Origin: Methanolobus sp. UBA118
Lineage (GTDB): Archaea; Halobacteriota; Methanosarcinia; Methanosarcinales; Methanosarcinaceae
DNA: 14,589 bases
Assembly (NCBI GenBank): GCA_002508635.1
Contig: DACO01000175.1
Location: forward strand, 1 to 14,589
Direction: 5' to 3'
The position numbers and the translations under genes were made by a program. A model generated the notes under the pieces. The model worked only from the letters and a program-made list of their open reading frames with translations. It was not told the origin of the DNA and ran no database searches. Shown here one piece after another: positions 7,160 to 13,995 of this stretch; within the stretch, counting starts at the first letter, position 1, and each line of letters starts with the position of its first letter.

Positions 7160-7383
7160 TGCAACTTTTATTCTGTCAATGCTTTATACAAATAAATATA
7201 ACATTATCATATATTACTGGTTCAGATAACACATATCTTCTATTTTAATCTTACTGAACAAAGCTAAAAAATAAAATTAAAAAACTATGCTCATGGATTT
7301 GCACAGTACGATGATGTAATTGATATAAGTTCAAAAGCACAAAGCTAAAGCTGGTGCTAGTTGCTCAAAAAACAAGATGGAAA
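7160..7383. other. AT-rich spacer between the ribosomal operon and the chelatase cluster
   Basis: I find no credible coding frame, tRNA or known RNA here. An 11-base direct repeat, acaaagctaaa, occurs at 7258-7268 and 7339-7349. It could be a regulator site for the chelatase cluster promoter or chance. Confidence 0.4.
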
Positions 7384-7420
7384 ATTAAAAAAGAAGTTCA
7401 CAACCCCGGAGGCTGTGAAA
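7384..7420 (-). terminator. Terminator of the aIF2-gamma to S27ae operon
   Basis: Bases 7397-7405 and 7411-7419 form a nine-pair stem (minus strand UUCACAGCC / GGUUGUGAA, one G-U pair) around a five-base loop. It is followed on the minus strand by CTTCTTTTTTAATTTT. It lies about 18 bases after the S27ae stop. Position, hairpin and U-run all agree with an operon end. Confidence 0.75.
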
Positions 7421-7437
7421 AAAGTAGATGAAATAAA

Positions 7438-7587
7438 TTATTTCTTAAACTCAGTGTAGCCGCATTTTCCGCAGGAACGCCTGTCCTTGTGCTCTGCAAG
7501 GAATACGCCTTCACCGCAGCGTGGGCATGCCTGGTGTGTCCTTTCGATAGAATCGCCGCTTACCTTGTAGTAATCCTTTACTGCCAT
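7438..7587 (-). CDS. rps27ae: Small ribosomal subunit protein S27ae (eS31)
   Basis: A 49-residue zinc-ribbon protein of the 30S subunit. The sequence starts MAVKDYYKVSGD and has two CxxC pairs, C21-P-R-C24 and C39-G-K-C42, spaced as in archaeal S27ae. The archaeal protein lacks the ubiquitin part fused to it in eukaryotes. The start is fixed by a perfect AGGTGAT ribosome site at 7591-7597, four bases before the ATG; this site overlaps the stop of the S24e gene. It is the last gene of the operon, followed by a hairpin terminator. Length and motifs are typical. Confidence 0.95.
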   Translation of the reverse strand: MAVKDYYKVSGDSIERTHQACPRCGEGVFLAEHKDRRSCGKCGYTEFKK

Positions 7588-7596
7588 TGTATCACC

Positions 7597-7962
7597 TTAT
7601 TCTGCAGGGGCTTCCTCAGCTTCAGCCTCTTCTGCTGCACCTTCTTCTTCAGCAGCTTCCTCTGCCTCTTCTTCAACTTCAGGCTCAGGCATTGCATTTC
7701 TTTCAATGACATACTTTGCTTCGACCTGCTTCATACGGTCGGCATTCTCATATATCTTCACATATGCGCTTACTGCCTGCTTACCGAACTGCTTTTCCAT
7801 CTTCTGGATGATTACAAGTTCCTGGGCTACGTTAAGCATAGCTGCCACTTTTGCTTTGAGGTCGCTACGGGATGGGGTTGCCCCGTCAAACCCGATATTC
7901 AGGTTCAACTCACGCCTGTTGAGGAGTGCGTTGTTTTTCTCCTTAATGATCTTAATGTCCAT
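7597..7962 (-). CDS. rps24e: Small ribosomal subunit protein S24e (eS24)
   Basis: The 121-residue protein opens MDIKIIKEKNNALLNRRELN and keeps the S24e core through about residue 90, including the TPSRSDLKAKVA stretch (29-40) and the AYVKIYE segment (66-72). After residue 90 comes an acidic Glu/Ala tail of about 30 residues (EVEEEAEEAAEEEG and onward), longer than the core fold needs and probably disordered. The ATG lies inside the end of the dephospho-CoA kinase gene (11-base overlap) with GGAG nine bases upstream, so translation is coupled. It binds the 30S subunit. Next to S27ae, as in many archaea. Confidence 0.95.
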   Translation of the reverse strand: MDIKIIKEKNNALLNRRELNLNIGFDGATPSRSDLKAKVAAMLNVAQELVIIQKMEKQFGKQAVSAYVKIYENADRMKQVEAKYVIERNAMPEPEVEEEAEEAAEEEGAAEEAEAEEAPAE

Positions 7963-8533
7963 CTAATTTTCTCCAAATGGTTCTTAATTCTTCCTTATTG
8001 TCCTGCGCGCCAATTATCTTGCTTAGCAGGTCTCTGATCTCTTCCTTTTTGGATTGAGTGATTTTTACGAGTACGACACCCTGATCCGGCTGTCCGTAGA
8101 GGACAACTGAACCCCGTGGTGCCATGAGAATGGCGGGTAAAGCTGCAAGGTCTTCTTCGCCGCGCACGAATATCCTGACATTTTCATCTGAGCTGATGGC
8201 GTTATCAACGGCATCTATCAAATCTTCGGTTATTACCCCGGCTGGATTGTCTACGAATATTTCAGTGAAGCCCTTATGCTTTGTGCCTACAACGACCCGG
8301 TCTGAAGCCGGTCCGCGTTTTGTCCGGTCATCCACTATCAGGACATCCGGTATGATATTTAAGTTGAGCAAGTGGAATGTAGTAACATCACCGACGGATA
8401 TAAGTTTTGTGGGACTTTCCAGGTCTGCGGAAAGCTCCCTGATGGTGTCATCACCGTTCCCTGTATACAGAACGCCAAATATTTTATTAAAAAGTGGCCT
8501 CAGCTCTTCGTACAGAACGATCTGCGAGCCCAA
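7952..8533 (-). CDS. GTP-dependent dephospho-CoA kinase (DUF359 family)
   Basis: The 193-residue protein belongs to the family whose Thermococcus kodakarensis member was shown to phosphorylate dephospho-CoA with GTP, the last step of archaeal coenzyme A synthesis. Visible family motifs are GDVTT (48-52), the VDDRTKRG stretch (67-74), NPAG-IT (96-102), and the VRGEEDLAALPAILMAPRGS-VLYGQPDQG block near 123-152. It has no P-loop, as known for this family. Its start is TTG at 8533, directly after the Spt4 TAA, with AAGGTG six bases before that TAA-TTG junction's start codon; no ATG is available near the expected N-terminus. The gene overlaps S24e by 11 bases. The conserved archaeal position between Spt4 and S24e supports the call. 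Confidence 0.92.
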   Translation of the reverse strand: MGSQIVLYEELRPLFNKIFGVLYTGNGDDTIRELSADLESPTKLISVGDVTTFHLLNLNIIPDVLIVDDRTKRGPASDRVVVGTKHKGFTEIFVDNPAGVITEDLIDAVDNAISSDENVRIFVRGEEDLAALPAILMAPRGSVVLYGQPDQGVVLVKITQSKKEEIRDLLSKIIGAQDNKEELRTIWRKLDGH

Positions 8534-8719
8534 TTAGCGCACCTTCAGAGCATACTTGTCGGCAACTTTTACGTCGATCTTCTTTGCGATCTCTGAACGT
8601 TCCGGATCAATTACTATGACCATGCCGCTCCAGTCAGCACTGAGGTTACTGGATCCGCATATGGGGCATGTCTGTCCGGAGATTATACGATGGCATTCTC
8701 GACAAACCTGGTCACTCAT
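8534..8719 (-). CDS. spt4: Transcription elongation factor Spt4 (RpoE2)
   Basis: A 61-residue zinc protein with C6xxC9 and C18xxC21 and the hallmark stretch SADWSGMVIVIDPERSEIAK (27-46). It pairs with Spt5 and holds the RNA polymerase clamp closed during elongation. The length is normal for archaea. A strong AAGGAGG ribosome site sits eight bases before the ATG, in the 15-base gap after the Rpo7 stop. It follows Rpo7 and precedes dephospho-CoA kinase, the usual archaeal order. Confidence 0.95.
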   Translation of the reverse strand: MSDQVCRECHRIISGQTCPICGSSNLSADWSGMVIVIDPERSEIAKKIDVKVADKYALKVR

Positions 8720-8734
8720 CTGTCTGCCTCCTTA

Positions 8735-9301
8735 TTATTCCGCCTTTTCGGCTTTAGGCTTTTTAGCCTCTTCTATCCATTCTATCTTTCCGAGGGAATG
8801 CTGCCTCATGGTGAGTCCGATCTTACTTTCCCTGGGTTCCCTTTCGTTGATACTTACTGCTACTATGCGGGCTCTGACCTTGTCGCCCTCTGAAAGGGAT
8901 CTGCCACCACCTTTGCTTACAAGCCTTCCGTTCTTCCCGTCATAGGACATGAAATCGTCGGTTATCTGGCTCACATGTAAAAGCCCGTCCATTGCGCCTA
9001 TACTGATAAAGGCACCGAAATCAACGGTTTCGACAACTTCTCCTTCAATGACTTCCTGTATCACCGGAACGAAGACTATAGCTTCAAAAGTAACATCATA
9101 GTACACAGCACCATCGCCCACAAGGATGTGCCCTTCTCCTATCTTATCTATTTCGGTAACGGCAACAATGGCACCCAGGGCCTTGTCTATCCTGCCTTCC
9201 AGCTTATCCTTCAGGGCAGCTTTGACATTTGTTTTCACGTCTCCGCCAAGAAGGTCTGGTGCCACACGAATCGTGTCCGCTAGTTTCATCTTTTTGTACA
9301 T
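8735..9301 (-). CDS. rpoE: DNA-directed RNA polymerase subunit Rpo7 (RpoE1)
   Basis: The 188-residue protein is the archaeal counterpart of eukaryotic Rpb7; with Rpo4 it forms the polymerase stalk that binds emerging RNA. The N-terminal RNP-like domain starts MYKKMKLADTIRVAP, and an S1 RNA-binding domain starts near residue 82 with EGEVVETVDFGAFISIGAMD (86-105) followed by GLLHVSQI (106-113). The C-terminus is a short charged tail (KKPKAEKAE). The start is the ATG at 9301, with GGAG nine bases upstream; this matches the family's usual MY start better than the internal Met5. It ends with a tandem TAATAA. A 50-base gap separates it from the PIN-domain gene. Confidence 0.95.
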   Translation of the reverse strand: MYKKMKLADTIRVAPDLLGGDVKTNVKAALKDKLEGRIDKALGAIVAVTEIDKIGEGHILVGDGAVYYDVTFEAIVFVPVIQEVIEGEVVETVDFGAFISIGAMDGLLHVSQITDDFMSYDGKNGRLVSKGGGRSLSEGDKVRARIVAVSINEREPRESKIGLTMRQHSLGKIEWIEEAKKPKAEKAE

Positions 9302-9351
9302 GTGATCGGCTCCAATTATCCTGATATGATTAATTTGATATTCATTTGATT

Positions 9352-9729
9352 TTAAACTTCATCTGTGATCCTTTCAAGCCTGTTCTTCTGGCGCAGGCAT
9401 ATGATGGGAATATTTTTGTCTTCAAGTCTTTTTTTCAGGCCTATGTCGTTGGTAAGTACGGCTGCGTCACAGTTTCCTGCAAGGTCTACTATGACATTGT
9501 CGGCATGTCCTGATGTCTCGACGACCTCACATCTGCGGGCAAGTGAATACGCGACCTTTGCAGCGGTTTTATCCTTCCCTCTCAGTCCCTTTTGAAGCGA
9601 TTCCAGTTCCCTTATCACAGAAAGCGGCACAATGAACCTGTTATATCCAAGTCTTCTGAGCTCATCAAAAATATCGACATTGAACTGTACAGGTATCATC
9701 AGGCCGTTTGTATCTATAATTACTTTCAA
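9352..9729 (-). CDS. PIN-domain RNase of the Fcf1/Utp24-like or VapC9-like group
   Basis: A 125-residue single-domain PIN nuclease starting MKVIIDTNGLMIP. The metal-binding acids expected of a PIN fold are visible: D6 (IIDTN), E41 (IRELE), D77 (HADNVIVDLA) and D95 (VLTNDIGLKKRL). The start is TTG at 9729, which overlaps the aIF2-gamma stop (TTGA) and has GGAG about ten bases upstream; a longer frame starting inside aIF2-gamma adds 28 residues with no family resemblance. Genes of this kind sit next to aIF2 gamma in many archaea and resemble the Fcf1 family that cuts pre-rRNA. No antitoxin gene is present, so a toxin role is unlikely. The precise RNA target is unknown. Confidence 0.85.
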   Translation of the reverse strand: MKVIIDTNGLMIPVQFNVDIFDELRRLGYNRFIVPLSVIRELESLQKGLRGKDKTAAKVAYSLARRCEVVETSGHADNVIVDLAGNCDAAVLTNDIGLKKRLEDKNIPIICLRQKNRLERITDEV

Positions 9730-10952
9730 TCCTGGATTACTCCTACACCGATAAGGCGCCATCTGGATCCTACACGTCTGCTGATGGCTACTGTCCCTCC
9801 GATGTCTGCGCACACCGGTCTTTTGAGCTTGACCTCTGCAACATCCTTTCTGGCGCTGGTAACAACTCCCACGGTGGTAGCAGTACCGACATTTAACATC
9901 AGTGGTTCACTTGTCTTTATGGGGTCGATCTCTTCCTCGTCGCTTACTCCTACAACTCTCTGGAGAAGGTGTAACTCAAGTGTGAAATCATCATGAGTAG
10001 GTGGAAGTGTTCCGGGCAGACCTGCAACCTGTCCAGTGAGGGTGTCACTCTTTGTCAGTGAAGGGTCAAGGGTTGTTCCCACTGCAAGCAGACCTCCGGG
10101 GGTTGCTTCTTCCACAGGCTCTTTTCCGGCTACGATCCTGGTAACCGTGGTCTTTATGGGTTCCCATCTGGTAGTGCCTTCACTTTCGATCTTGATACCG
10201 GGACATATCTCCAGTTCATCACCTGCACTCAGTGAGCCTTCTGTGAGAGTACCGCCGATAACTCCGCCTGTTATGTCCTTGATAGGAGTTCCGGGTTTGT
10301 TAATATCAAATGATCTTGCGATAAGCAGGTGCGCGTCTTTATCCATTTTATGTACAGGCGTGGGTATGATCTCTTCCATTGCCTGTATCAGGAAATCAAC
10401 ATTTGTGTTCTGCTGTGCGGAAACCGGTATGATAGGTGCGTTCTCGGCGACGGTTCCCTTGACAAAGTCCTTGATCTGGTGGTAGTGCTCGATGAGCTGT
10501 TCCCTGGACACCAGGTCTATCTTATTCTGCACGATTATGAGGTTCTTGATTCCTATAATATTCAGGGCCATCAGGTGTTCCTTGGTCTGTGGCTGCGGGC
10601 ATTCCTCATTCGCAGCAATTACAAGGATTGCTCCGTCCATGATGGCAGCGCCTGAGAGCATGGTCGCCATAAGGGTTTCGTGCCCGGGCGCATCTACAAA
10701 AGATACTGTCCTGAGCTCTTCGGATGGCTCGTCGCATCCTTCACATTTTTTAGAAACGGTGTAACATTCCGGTTCCGGGCAGTTGGGGCACTTCCTGAAT
10801 GTTGCATCCGCATATCCGAGGCGGATTGATATACCACGCTTCATCTCTTCGCTATGTGTGTCTGTCCAGACACCTGACAGTGCGCTGACAAGTGTGGTTT
10901 TTCCATGGTCGACATGGCCTACCATGCCGATATTAACGCTAGGTTGACTCAA
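9726..10952 (-). CDS. eif2g: Translation initiation factor aIF2 subunit gamma
   Basis: The 408-residue GTPase brings initiator Met-tRNA to the small ribosomal subunit together with aIF2 alpha and beta. All GTPase motifs are seen: GHVDHGKT (12-19), RGISI (39-43), DAPGHE (87-92), NKID (143-146) and SAQ (178-180). A zinc knuckle with CPNC (55-58) and C70-E-G-C73 is characteristic of the gamma subunit. Two beta-barrel domains follow. The start is TTG at 10952 (TTG AGT CAA CCT), matching the usual MSQPSVNIGMVGHVDHGKT beginning, with GGAGG about 11 bases upstream. It is the first gene of the operon. The gene ends in TGA overlapping the TTG of the PIN gene. Confidence 0.97.
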   Translation of the reverse strand: MSQPSVNIGMVGHVDHGKTTLVSALSGVWTDTHSEEMKRGISIRLGYADATFRKCPNCPEPECYTVSKKCEGCDEPSEELRTVSFVDAPGHETLMATMLSGAAIMDGAILVIAANEECPQPQTKEHLMALNIIGIKNLIIVQNKIDLVSREQLIEHYHQIKDFVKGTVAENAPIIPVSAQQNTNVDFLIQAMEEIIPTPVHKMDKDAHLLIARSFDINKPGTPIKDITGGVIGGTLTEGSLSAGDELEICPGIKIESEGTTRWEPIKTTVTRIVAGKEPVEEATPGGLLAVGTTLDPSLTKSDTLTGQVAGLPGTLPPTHDDFTLELHLLQRVVGVSDEEEIDPIKTSEPLMLNVGTATTVGVVTSARKDVAEVKLKRPVCADIGGTVAISRRVGSRWRLIGVGVIQD

Positions 10953-11050
10953 TTTTTAATTTCCCTCCGGGTTGAGCAATAATTCGAATGTACAAAATGT
11001 ATGAAAGATCTTATTGATTGCAATTTAGATTTGTGCTATCATTCAATTAA

Positions 11051-11134
11051 TCATATTTAAATGATTTCAACCGCTCAATCAATAATCAAATTTATTCACC
11101 ATACTCTGAATCGAGACATTATTCATTTTATATA
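11051..11134 (-). promoter_or_regulatory. Candidate promoters of the aIF2-gamma operon
   Basis: Two TATA-like sites lie in the 274-base gap after the KaiC-like gene. TTTAAATATGA (bases 11061-11051) would give a leader of about 75-80 bases. TATATAAA (11134-11127) would give a leader of about 150 bases. The second is the better TATA match, the first gives the more usual leader length; I cannot choose between them. Confidence 0.4.
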
Positions 11135-11226
11135 GTAAATATTTTGCTCCTGCAGGATATTTATCTCTACCGGAACAGTTGAGCAAGCTACGGCAGATCA
11201 ATGCTGTACAAACCGATCCAGTATCC

Positions 11227-11982
11227 TCAGACAGCCGATTCCAGTGCGTCCCTGAGTATCTCATCCCTCTGGAAGATATTCTCTATCTTTATACCTGATG
11301 GTGTTATCCTGAAACTCACGGGTTCCAGAGAAATGTTGGTACACCTCATTTTCGGTATATATAGCTGCCTTATGCCCTTTCCTGTTCTCTCATCCCTGTT
11401 GGTATAGAGCATAAGGCTGCCAAAGGCAATGTGTTCTGCGATACTGTGTTTTATACCTGATTCTTCCTGCCCTATGAGAAAAAGGCTGGTACATCTTTTT
11501 GTTGAAAGCAGGTCATTGATGGTAAAGAACTTATCAGCAAATTCCTCTACATTATGATAGAGAGACAGCATGTCAAGATTATCAATGACAACGACTTCAA
11601 TATCATCGGGTATTTCCTGTACGTTCTCAACGCAGTCCTTCTCTACAAAACCGATTCCGCTTCCCAGCCTGGAGGCGTTCTGTATCTTGTTGGTGCGTAC
11701 CTCGAAGGATTTTGTTATCAGAAGTGTTCCGTTCTCCAGGCAGCGCCTGAAATCAAAACCGATATTCTCTGCCTGTTCCAGAAAGCTTTCGACATTTACG
11801 TGTGTGAGCATCAGCATGCATTTTTTCCCGTCCTTGCATGATTGATGCAGAAAATGAGTTGCAAGTATGGTCTTCCCGGCACCTGGGGGTCCGCTTACAA
11901 GCATGCCATGTCCTTTCGGATATCCGCCTTCAAGAAGGCTATCAAGTTCTGATATTCCGGTCGCTACTCTCTGGACATTCAT
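11227..11982 (-). CDS. Single-domain KaiC/Rad55-type RecA-superfamily ATPase
   Basis: A 251-residue protein with one RecA/KaiC domain: GI-ELD-LLEGGYPKG at 9-24, Walker A GPPGAGKT (31-38) and Walker B VVVIDNLD (130-137). Full KaiC has two such domains. After the second strand, where KaiC proteins usually have catalytic Glu-Glu (as in SFEES), this protein has LTHVN (59-63), so it may bind ATP without hydrolysing it efficiently. Such proteins are numerous in methanogens and mostly of unknown role, often signalling-related; nothing here shows the partner. A perfect TTTATATA box lies 24-31 bases before the ATG and there is no Shine-Dalgarno site, so the mRNA should be leaderless. A terminator separates it from PurP upstream. 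Confidence 0.8.
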   Translation of the reverse strand: MNVQRVATGISELDSLLEGGYPKGHGMLVSGPPGAGKTILATHFLHQSCKDGKKCMLMLTHVNVESFLEQAENIGFDFRRCLENGTLLITKSFEVRTNKIQNASRLGSGIGFVEKDCVENVQEIPDDIEVVVIDNLDMLSLYHNVEEFADKFFTINDLLSTKRCTSLFLIGQEESGIKHSIAEHIAFGSLMLYTNRDERTGKGIRQLYIPKMRCTNISLEPVSFRITPSGIKIENIFQRDEILRDALESAV

Positions 11983-12005
11983 ACAGAGATTATAATATAT
12001 GTAAT

Positions 12006-12013
12006 TATATAAA
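12006..12013 (-). promoter_or_regulatory. TATA box of a leaderless transcript (KaiC-like gene)
   Basis: The minus strand reads TTTATATA, the methanogen consensus, centred about 27 bases before the ATG at 11982. Transcription should begin at or within a few bases of the start codon. The bases just before the ATG (TAATCTCTGT) hold no ribosome-binding motif, which agrees with a leaderless mRNA. Confidence 0.65.
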
Positions 12014-12052
12014 AACTATTGTATTTACTTTTCTCTGTTTTGTAAGAAGACT

Positions 12053-12097
12053 AAAAAAATATGTCCGGGAGCACCAAATTAGTTTAGCGATTCCCGG
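12053..12097 (-). terminator. Hairpin and T7 terminator after PurP
   Basis: On the minus strand CCGGGA (12097-12092) pairs with TCCCGG (12070-12065) across a 21-base loop, followed by ACATATTTTTTT (T7 complement at 12053-12059). The stem is short, but the run of seven T and the position about 30 bases after the PurP stop support termination here, before the KaiC-like gene's own promoter. Confidence 0.5.
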
Positions 12098-12127
12098 TTA
12101 CACGTCAAATGTTCTATATTTTGATAC

Positions 12128-13285
12128 TTATGTTATGATCCTGTCAAGCTGATCGGTCTCGATGGCCCTGCGAACCTCATAAGCCAGACGTCTTCCTGTG
12201 CTCATGGGCTTGCGCCAGAGAGTGTTACCATACGGGTGACCGACTGACATGTGTACGTTTGTTCCGCCGCCGACCCTTGGTGCTACATCATATATGTAGT
12301 AGTTCAGGTCTTTATCGACACACGTCTGCAGGCAGAAGGGACCGATGATTCCGGGATCATAATACTTCTTTGCGGCTTCCACATACTTTTCACAAAGCCT
12401 GAATGCCTCTTCAAGCAGGGATTCCCTGAGGGTTGCGGAGTTGTGGCCACATACGGTATATTCCGGAGTAAGCTGATGTTCTGCAAGTTTCATCTGCTGT
12501 GGTGCAGGCAGTCTTACGTGACCGTCCAGGCTTGTCTCGAACCTCCAGTCTACTCCAAGTAACTCCAGCTTGTTCATCTCGGACTCTATGGGTGAGTAGA
12601 ACATATCCAGGTTGAATACAGGACCAATGATGTATCTCTCGATCCTTGCTTCTTTCAGTGCTTCTTCAGTGATAACTCCCTGTTTCAGAAGAGACTGTGA
12701 CTTTTCCTGATACTCCTCGTACGTGCCTGCAGTAAAGAAACCCCTCTCGAGCTTCTTGACAGCGTGCGGCAGCTTGACCATCACAAGCTCGTCGATATCC
12801 TGTGGGTCCTCTATCCTTTCTGGGAACGGGAGCCCGGCCTTCTCAAGCAGCCAGTAGTAATCCTTTTCCAGACCTCTTTCTTCACTTCTGAGCATGTTCC
12901 TGCTGCCGACCAGCGGTACTTTGAATTTGTTCTCCACATCATCAATACCACAATATGAAGTGAATGACCTGTTGGGGATGAAAAGCACATTGTCCTCGAC
13001 TAATCTCTGCTGGTTCTCAGGTCTTATGACTTCGTTGAACTTTTTCAGGCACACGGATTCGTCCACGATACCCCGGGTGATCTGACCGCTTGCATCTCTC
13101 TGGGATTTGAAGTAGTCAGTATAAGTTTTCTCACGCCCTTCCTGGCAAACAGCCAGTGTCCTGAAATCCTCTTCAACAGCACCATCAAAGATATCCAGTG
13201 CCGAGTGTGAGGCCACGGCACCTATCTTTAATTTATCAGTATCATAATCTTCGATAATCTCTATGATCTCTTTTCTGTCAATCAT
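12128..13285 (-). CDS. purP: PurP: formate-dependent AICAR ligase (FAICAR synthetase)
   Basis: This 385-residue ATP-grasp enzyme belongs to the archaeal PurP family, which joins formate to AICAR with ATP to make FAICAR in inosine monophosphate synthesis, replacing folate-dependent PurH. Visible family marks are the N-terminal IGAVASHSALDIFDGA (21-36, with the SHSAL loop at 26-30), the IIGPVFNLDMFYSP stretch in the middle, and the C-terminal APRVGGGTNVHMSVGHPYG. Methanosarcinales can carry more than one PurP paralogue; I cannot tell from this window whether this is the main enzyme. The ATG at 13285 is supported by GAGGT eight bases or so upstream. It is a single-gene unit between a weak TATA box and a terminator. 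Confidence 0.9.
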   Translation of the reverse strand: MIDRKEIIEIIEDYDTDKLKIGAVASHSALDIFDGAVEEDFRTLAVCQEGREKTYTDYFKSQRDASGQITRGIVDESVCLKKFNEVIRPENQQRLVEDNVLFIPNRSFTSYCGIDDVENKFKVPLVGSRNMLRSEERGLEKDYYWLLEKAGLPFPERIEDPQDIDELVMVKLPHAVKKLERGFFTAGTYEEYQEKSQSLLKQGVITEEALKEARIERYIIGPVFNLDMFYSPIESEMNKLELLGVDWRFETSLDGHVRLPAPQQMKLAEHQLTPEYTVCGHNSATLRESLLEEAFRLCEKYVEAAKKYYDPGIIGPFCLQTCVDKDLNYYIYDVAPRVGGGTNVHMSVGHPYGNTLWRKPMSTGRRLAYEVRRAIETDQLDRIIT

Positions 13286-13320
13286 CTTATGACCTCGATT
13301 TTGTCCGAAAGATGTAAATT

Positions 13321-13336
13321 GTGGTTAATAAACCTG
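13321..13336 (-). promoter_or_regulatory. Possible TATA box of purP
   Basis: The minus strand reads CAGGTTTATTAACCAC here; TTTATTAA is a moderate TATA match centred about 43 bases before the purP ATG. That would give a leader of about 18 bases, just enough to hold the GAGGT ribosome site. The near-palindromic GGTT/AACC flanks might be a purine-repressor-like site, but this is speculative. Confidence 0.35.
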
Positions 13337-13367
13337 TTCACACTTTCAACAAGCCTGCTTCATTGTT

Positions 13368-13973
13368 TCATGTTCCTGAAACAAGGAAAATAACCAGTGG
13401 TGTTATAAATGTCTCGATTACTGAGGCAATGAATATCAGTGGCAGAAGTACATAAAAGAACAACTTGATTCCTTTTATAAGCTCACCCTTAAGGTCGGAT
13501 GGCCTGCCAAGAATTGTCCTGAAGGCTTCATGGCCAAGCCTTATTCCGATTGCTGATGAAATTATCAGCATGGGCAGTTCAATAATACCATGAGGTGTCA
13601 GGCCTGCGATAATGAACAGAAGGCCGTTCTCAACTATTTGAATATGGGCAAAGACACCAAGGACAAAACCGTTGATCAACAGGAATGCCAGTGGTGCTAT
13701 ACCAAGCAAAGGTCCCAGAAGTATTGAAAACAACATCTTGGAAGCGTTATTTATGAAGATCAGAACCATGATCTCTATGGCTGAAAGATTCTGAAGCATT
13801 TCGGCAAGCTCTTCAAGGCCTGAAAGTGAATCAGCGGAAGATTCCGGACTGAAGCCGTATCCTATGTAACCTGCAGCGATCGAGAGAACAAAAAGCAGTG
13901 TACTTATCAGTATATAAGGTTTAAGCTCTGCAATATAGCTTCCAAAAGTAGTCCTGATTTCTTCATTGAACAT
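13368..13973 (-). CDS. SpoIIM/DUF95-family multi-pass membrane protein
   Basis: The 201-residue protein has about five hydrophobic segments and the family core TPHGIIELPMLIISSAIGIRLG (starting near residue 126), typical of the stage II sporulation protein M family. Archaea do not sporulate; relatives are widespread there without a proven role, perhaps in membrane organisation or transport. The ATG at 13973 has GGGGAG about a dozen bases upstream, in the 22-base gap after the DUF63-like gene, so the two are probably co-transcribed. Length is normal for the archaeal members. The function is unknown. Confidence 0.82.
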   Translation of the reverse strand: MFNEEIRTTFGSYIAELKPYILISTLLFVLSIAAGYIGYGFSPESSADSLSGLEELAEMLQNLSAIEIMVLIFINNASKMLFSILLGPLLGIAPLAFLLINGFVLGVFAHIQIVENGLLFIIAGLTPHGIIELPMLIISSAIGIRLGHEAFRTILGRPSDLKGELIKGIKLFFYVLLPLIFIASVIETFITPLVIFLVSGT

Positions 13974-13995
13974 AATTTAAACACTCCCCATAATG

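Noticed and set aside
7258..7349. 11-base direct repeat acaaagctaaa as a mobile-element mark
   Set aside because: There are only two short copies, no inverted ends and no transposase; in AT-rich DNA it may be chance.
7489..8037. Plus-strand open frame of 182 codons opposite S27ae, S24e and the kinase gene
   Set aside because: It crosses three well-supported minus-strand genes; its Cys/Phe/Leu-rich sequence comes from the reverse of the Glu/Ala tail.
9352..9729. Toxin of a VapBC toxin-antitoxin pair
   Set aside because: No antitoxin gene is adjacent, and the gene is embedded in a conserved housekeeping operon.
9730..9813. A 28-residue extension of the PIN protein
   Set aside because: It lies inside the aIF2-gamma gene and has an Arg-rich sequence unlike PIN proteins. 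The TTG at 9729 gives the normal N-terminus.
11079..11264. Minus-strand frame of 61 codons between the KaiC-like and aIF2-gamma genes
   Set aside because: It overlaps the end of the KaiC-like gene, has no ribosome site, no recognisable motif, and contains a candidate TATA box.
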